This document shows, one piece after another, positions 60,586-64,000 of a stretch of DNA of 64,000 nt. The notes under the pieces are model-generated. The model did not search any database, had not been told where the DNA came from, and saw only the letters and a list, made by a program, of their open reading frames with translations. This stretch comes from Atlantibacter sp. RC6 (GTDB taxonomy: Bacteria; Pseudomonadota; Gammaproteobacteria; Enterobacterales; Enterobacteriaceae). The stretch lies in the NCBI RefSeq assembly GCF_014193285.1, contig NZ_JACHZE010000001.1:434001-498000 (forward strand), in the 5' to 3' direction. Position 1 is the stretch's first letter. Each line of letters opens with the position of its first letter. The translations under genes and the position numbers were made by a program.

Positions 60586-62910
60586 TTACCGCCGCGCGCC
60601 CGAAGTTTCCACCGGGACTTCCACCCGCTCCATAGCAATGGGAATGCTTTTGTATGCCGGTATGCCACTCTGAACATCATGGCTGTCCAGCGGCACCAGC
60701 ACGTTAGCCTCCGGATAATAAGCCCCGACCGAACCTGGCGCCATGTCGATCACCACGATAGTGAGATTATGCATCCGTCGCGACGTTGGGTTGCCGTCAG
60801 GATCGAGGGCCACAATATTGACCTGGTCGCCCACCCGCAGTTGGCGTTTTTCCGCCTCATCCGGATTGATAAATAGCACGTCGCGCCGTCCCGTCACGCC
60901 GCGGTAGCGATCGTTCAATCCATACAGCGTGGTGTTGTACTGATCGTGGCTGCGCAGCGTAGTGAGCACCAGGTCGTGACATTTTAACGAATGCGGATTT
61001 TCATTAATCCCCTGCATCACCCTGAACTGCGCTTTACCGGAGGGGGTATTCCAGACGCGCTCAGACGCAGCGTTATAAAGCCGAAAACCGCCCGGTTTTT
61101 TCACCCGTTCGTTATAGCCCGCAAAGGCAGGGAACACCGCCTCGATCTTTTCGCGGATAAAACTGTAATCCCCCACCAGCCGGTCCCAGTTGACCACCGT
61201 GTCAGGCAGGGTCGCTTTGGCAATGCCCGCCACCAGCGCCGGCTCTGATTTCAGGTGCGGCGACGCGGGTTTCAGAGCGCCGCGTGACGCATGGACCATC
61301 GACATTGAATCTTCTACCGTGATGCTTTGCGCTCCAGAGGCTTGCTGGTCAATTTCCGTGCGGCCAATTACCGGCAGCAGGTAGTTATGCTTGCCCAGCA
61401 ACAGATGCGAACGGTTTAATTTGGTGGCCATATGCACCACCAGATCGAGGTTGCGCATCGCCGGGAAAGTGACCTGCGGGTCGGATATCGCTTCCGCGAG
61501 ATTGCCCCCCAGGCAGAGCAGCGCTTTAGCCTTACCGTCACGCATCGCCTGAATAGCCGCAACCGCGCCGTGGCCGTGTTTCTGCGGCGGCCGGAAGCCA
61601 AACACGCGCTCAATACTGTCGAGCATCCCCTGTGGCGGTATTTCGGTGATCCCCACGGTGCGATCGCCCTGAACGTTGGAATGCCCGCGCAGCGGACAGA
61701 TACCCGCGCCTTTTTTGCCAATGTTGCCGCGTAGCAGCAGCAGGTTGGCAATTTGTTGGACGTTCTGAGTCCCGTACTGATGCTGGGTGATCCCCATACC
61801 GTAGCAAACGATGGTGCGTTGCGCGCTGGCATAGAGGCGAGCCACGTGCTGAATTTCCTTGCGCTCCATACCGGAGACTTCAAGGATAGGGCCCCACTCG
61901 GTGGCGTCCAGATCGGCTTTCAGCGCCTCAAAGCCCTCGGTGTGCTCACGAATAAAGGTTTCATCCAGCACGCCCGGCTGGCCGTTATTCAGGCGTTCTT
62001 CATGCATCGACAGCAACATTTTCATGACGCCTTTCAGCATTGCCGCATCACCGCCAACCCGCACTTTATAGTAAGTCGAGGCCAGTTCAGTCGAGCTAAG
62101 CGACAGCATCTCGATAGGGCTTTGCGGTGAGGTAAAGCGCTCAAGACCGCGCTCACGCAGCGGGTTGATGGCGACAATCGTTGCGCCACGCTTTGCAACC
62201 TCGCGCAGGGTGCCAAGCATACGTGGATGGTTGGTGCCTGGATTGTGGCCGATGCACAACACTAAATCACAGTGATTAAAATCGTCCAGCTCAACGGTGC
62301 CTTTACCCACTCCAATCGATTCCGGCAGACCGACGCTGGTCGGCTCGTGACACATATTCGAGCAGTCCGGGAAATTATTGGTGCCGTATTCACGAGCGAA
62401 GAGCTGCCAGAGAAAAGCCGCTTCATTAGAGGCGCGCCCCGAGGTGTAAAATTCCACGCTGTCAGGATCGTCGTAGCTGCGCAAATGCTGGCCAATTTCA
62501 TTAAAGGCGGTGTCCCACTCGATGGGCTGGTAGGTATCGGTTGTCGGGTCGTATTTCATCGGGTGCGTCAGACGCCCCTCACCTTCCAGTTCAAACGCGT
62601 TACGTTCCCAGAGTTCGCTCACCGTATGCGCGGCAAAAAATTCCGGCGTGGTGCGTTTACTGGTGGCTTCCCAGGAGACGGCTTTAGCGCCGTTTTCGCA
62701 AAATTCAAACGAGGAGGCATGTTGCGGATCGGGCCAGGCGCAACCCGGGCAGTCAAAGCCCTGCGGCTGGTTAACGTTGAACAGGGCAATGACGTCTTGC
62801 TTCACCGACATTTGGCCACGGATGGCATCAGCGACAGCCTTTAACGCACCCCATCCGCCTGCCGATCCCCCATAAGGCGCGATGCCGATAGTACGATTAT
62901 GCTCTTTCAT
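60586..62910 (-). CDS. YdeP/FdhF-family molybdopterin oxidoreductase
   Basis: A 774-residue member of the bis-MGD oxidoreductase superfamily closest to E. coli YdeP, which contributes to acid resistance; its substrate is not known. Start [15 protein letters not shown] at 62910 is preceded by TGGAG; longer in-frame starts are not conserved. Motifs include the N-terminal CPGC (Cys54/57 in DCPGCAWPD), [13 protein letters not shown], the [11 protein letters not shown] segment, and [14 protein letters not shown]. The molybdenum ligand residue cannot be assigned with confidence. It stands alone between the T6SS and yecJ. Confidence 0.85.
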   Translation of the reverse strand: MKEHNRTIGIAPYGGSAGGWGALKAVADAIRGQMSVKQDVIALFNVNQPQGFDCPGCAWPDPQHASSFEFCENGAKAVSWEATSKRTTPEFFAAHTVSELWERNAFELEGEGRLTHPMKYDPTTDTYQPIEWDTAFNEIGQHLRSYDDPDSVEFYTSGRASNEAAFLWQLFAREYGTNNFPDCSNMCHEPTSVGLPESIGVGKGTVELDDFNHCDLVLCIGHNPGTNHPRMLGTLREVAKRGATIVAINPLRERGLERFTSPQSPIEMLSLSSTELASTYYKVRVGGDAAMLKGVMKMLLSMHEERLNNGQPGVLDETFIREHTEGFEALKADLDATEWGPILEVSGMERKEIQHVARLYASAQRTIVCYGMGITQHQYGTQNVQQIANLLLLRGNIGKKGAGICPLRGHSNVQGDRTVGITEIPPQGMLDSIERVFGFRPPQKHGHGAVAAIQAMRDGKAKALLCLGGNLAEAISDPQVTFPAMRNLDLVVHMATKLNRSHLLLGKHNYLLPVIGRTEIDQQASGAQSITVEDSMSMVHASRGALKPASPHLKSEPALVAGIAKATLPDTVVNWDRLVGDYSFIREKIEAVFPAFAGYNERVKKPGGFRLYNAASERVWNTPSGKAQFRVMQGINENPHSLKCHDLVLTTLRSHDQYNTTLYGLNDRYRGVTGRRDVLFINPDEAEKRQLRVGDQVNIVALDPDGNPTSRRMHNLTIVVIDMAPGSVGAYYPEANVLVPLDSHDVQSGIPAYKSIPIAMERVEVPVETSGARR

Positions 62911-63112
62911 GATGCTCCACATTGTCTGGCAGATAATTTGGCCTTTAAGCCTGGTACAAAAAGTCGGGATATGCGAAGCGCAGAGCGGGTTCCAGCGCCG
63001 TTTTCCCCACTGCCGGACTGACCAGAACGCCGCAGTCGCAGCGGGGAAACCTGAGACATAAATAAGTATGTTGTAACTAATTAGCGTTCCGCTATTTCCA
63101 GTCCGCACAAAT

Positions 63113-63142
63113 GAAAAAGCTCGCAGCCAGGTGCGAGCTTTT
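63113..63142. terminator. Bidirectional terminator downstream of yecJ
   Basis: AAAAGCTCGCA, loop GCCAGG, TGCGAGCTTTT: a perfect stem 18 bases past the yecJ stop, with A/T runs on both sides. Confidence 0.85.
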
Positions 63143-63159
63143 AGTCAATTCACTGGTGA

Positions 63160-63408
63160 TTAATGCGCTTCATTCTGCGGTGTGAATTTCAGTTCAATCA
63201 GCGCAATGGCTTTTTGCACCGCGCGCACCGTCACCGGGTCAGCGGCGGCATTGGCCCCAACATTGATGGATTTCAATTGGCTGGCCATTTTTTCACGCAC
63301 TTCAACGGGCGCAATAACGTCGATCACGTCGAGGATCTGCTTTATAACCAGCTGGCAGGCAACGATATCCGAGACCAGTTCATCTTCAGGGGTTAAGGGT
63401 TGCGACAT
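63160..63408 (-). CDS. yecJ: DUF2766-family protein YecJ
   Basis: A small 82-residue protein closely matching E. coli YecJ (DUF2766, 83 residues): MSQPL start, [37 protein letters not shown] and the end [10 protein letters not shown]. Function unknown. A strong AAGGAG ribosome site precedes the start. In E. coli yecJ is next to azuC, and the same is true here, so this marks the return to the conserved backbone. Confidence 0.9.
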   Translation of the reverse strand: MSQPLTPEDELVSDIVACQLVIKQILDVIDVIAPVEVREKMASQLKSINVGANAAADPVTVRAVQKAIALIELKFTPQNEAH

Positions 63409-63528
63409 CTTCTTCTCCTTGGTTAAGCAGCGCAGCGTAACGGCAAACGCATCAAAACGCGAGCCTGTGCAATAAAGAGAATGGTATGGTTAACCGATAA
63501 GCCAGGTAAATAGCCAGAGTCGGGGCGA

Positions 63529-63555
63529 AAAAAAACCTGCCGCAGCAGGTTTTTT
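63529..63555 (-). terminator. Rho-independent terminator of azuC
   Basis: AACCTGC, loop CGCA, GCAGGTT flanked by A and T runs; the minus strand ends in eight T. It ends the short azuC transcript 10 bases after the stop. Confidence 0.88.
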
Positions 63556-63564
63556 ATGCAGAAC

Positions 63565-63648
63565 TTAGAACATCGCGCCCGGCGGGACGTCTTTGAAGGT
63601 GCTGCAATAATTTTTGAACATGCTTTTCAGGATAGCGCGCAGTTTCAT
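63565..63648 (-). CDS. azuC: AzuC small protein (27 aa)
   Basis: A 27-codon gene, too short for most gene finders. It reads MKLRAILKSMFKNYCSTFKD and ends VPPGAMF, versus the E. coli AzuC sequence MKLRKILKSMFNNYCKTFKD, then VPPGNMFR. In E. coli AzuC is an inner-membrane-associated amphipathic protein encoded on a dual-function RNA (AzuCR) that also base-pairs with target mRNAs. A GGAG ribosome site is 6 bases upstream of the start. A sigma-70-like promoter, CRP-like sites and a terminator complete a short transcript of about 170 bases. Confidence 0.92.
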   Translation of the reverse strand: MKLRAILKSMFKNYCSTFKDVPPGAMF

Positions 63649-63702
63649 GATGAGCTCCGTTGTTATTCGTTTGTTATGTGCAGGTGATCTCGCATTGACC
63701 CA

Positions 63703-63730
63703 ATAATATGACCAACATCACAAAAATCAA
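63703..63730 (-). promoter_or_regulatory. Candidate azuC promoter with CRP-like site in the spacer
   Basis: On the minus strand TTGATT, a 16-base spacer and TATTAT; predicted start near 63696. The sequence TATGA-N6-TCACA (63707-63722) lies within it and differs from the CRP consensus by one base in each half-site core, so CRP binding there would block the promoter. E. coli azuC is repressed by CRP, which agrees. Confidence 0.6.
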
Positions 63731-63736
63731 TCGTTT

Positions 63737-63752
63737 TGTGATACACATCACC
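63737..63752. promoter_or_regulatory. CRP site between azuC and the MFS gene
   Basis: TGTGATACACATCACC matches TGTGA-N6-TCACA with one mismatch. It lies about 41 bases upstream of the predicted azuC start and about 115 bases upstream of the MFS start, so it could serve either. Confidence 0.65.
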
Positions 63753-63867
63753 ATAAATAACAGCGACAGAAACCGTTTCAACACAATTAATCAATTAAAA
63801 TCATTACATTACAGCAACAAAATAAAGAGTAAATTTTATAAAATTTTTTTAATCAGGTAAGGAAAAA

Positions 63868-64000
63868 ATGGCTGAAGTCTCCCCGTCGCAACGCGGCCTG
63901 TCCCCCACGGCGCTACTGGTTGCGGGTGCTTTCTTTATGGAATTTCTTGACGGGACGGTGATCGCCACCGCTCTGCCGGAAATGGCGCGCACCTTTGGCG
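63868..64000 (+). CDS. MFS transporter, DHA2-type, N-terminal part (cut by window edge)
   Basis: The first 44 codons of a drug:H+ antiporter. It starts MAEVSPSQRGLSPTALLVAG after AAGGAAAAA; the first membrane segment contains FMEFLDGTVIATALPEMART, the D1 motif typical of 14-helix DHA2 exporters. The C-terminal part lies outside the window, so the specific member cannot be named. Confidence 0.85.
   Translation, partial: MAEVSPSQRGLSPTALLVAGAFFMEFLDGTVIATALPEMARTFG

Noticed and set aside
62911-63108. Upstream 66-codon extension of the YdeP-type gene
   Set aside because: Not conserved in YdeP and lacks a ribosome site; the inner start has one.

Overview
The window is chromosomal DNA of an enterobacterium (Enterobacteriaceae; an Enterobacter/Kosakonia/Cronobacter-type relative fits best, genus not fixed). 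The core genes follow E. coli K-12 order closely: zwf-hexR-pykA, lpxM-mepM-znuA/znuCB, ruvBA-ruvC-yebC-nudB-aspS, yecDE-yecN-cmoAB, cutC, yecM-argS and, at the far end, yecJ-azuC. These backbone blocks are interrupted by accessory insertions, which hold most of the interest.

Region by region: (1) 1-3.5 kb, sugar catabolism: zwf (partial), its repressor hexR with a HexR operator in the zwf leader, and pykA. (2) 3.5-6.1 kb, insertion between pykA and lpxM: a small membrane protein, a LysR regulator and a divergent subclass B3 metallo-beta-lactamase-like enzyme with an altered zinc site (Arg/Gln/Lys at positions normally His/His/His). (3) 6.1-20.3 kb, conserved envelope, zinc, recombination and tRNA-modification genes, with a clear Zur box and a LexA box. 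(4) 20.3-26.8 kb, accessory: a 1261-residue three-domain protein (glycoside hydrolase, glycosyltransferase, UDP-galactopyranose-mutase-like flavoprotein) where E. coli has torYZ, then cutC and a PatB/MalY-like C-S lyase. (5) 26.8-29.6 kb: yecM, argS and a tRNA-Ser(GGA) with its own promoter and terminator.

(6) 29.7-60 kb holds a complete-looking type VI secretion system (T6SS), all on the minus strand. It lies between argS/tRNA-Ser and yecJ-azuC, the interval that in E. coli carries flagellar, chemotaxis, ots, ara and ftnB genes. Order of transcription: tssB, tssC, tssK, tssL, OmpA-type tagL, hcp, clpV, effector/immunity module B, vgrG, a 771-residue candidate effector, two SUMF1-fold lipoproteins, two small genes (one PAAR), a membrane protein, tssM, tssA, effector/immunity module A, tssF, tssG, tssJ, tssE and a VasL protein. 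Thirteen core components can be assigned, but tssF carries a frameshift that would abolish the baseplate if real. The cargo genes are visibly more AT-rich than the structural genes. They fall into two kinds: small HExxH metalloprotease-like proteins each followed by an overlapping lipoprotein, and the large effector translationally coupled to tandem SUMF1-type lipoproteins. A decayed third copy of the SUMF1 gene start lies downstream of that array.

(7) 60-64 kb: a YdeP-type molybdopterin oxidoreductase, yecJ, the 27-codon azuC gene (missed by length cut-offs) with CRP-like sites around its promoter, and the start of an MFS drug transporter that runs off the window.
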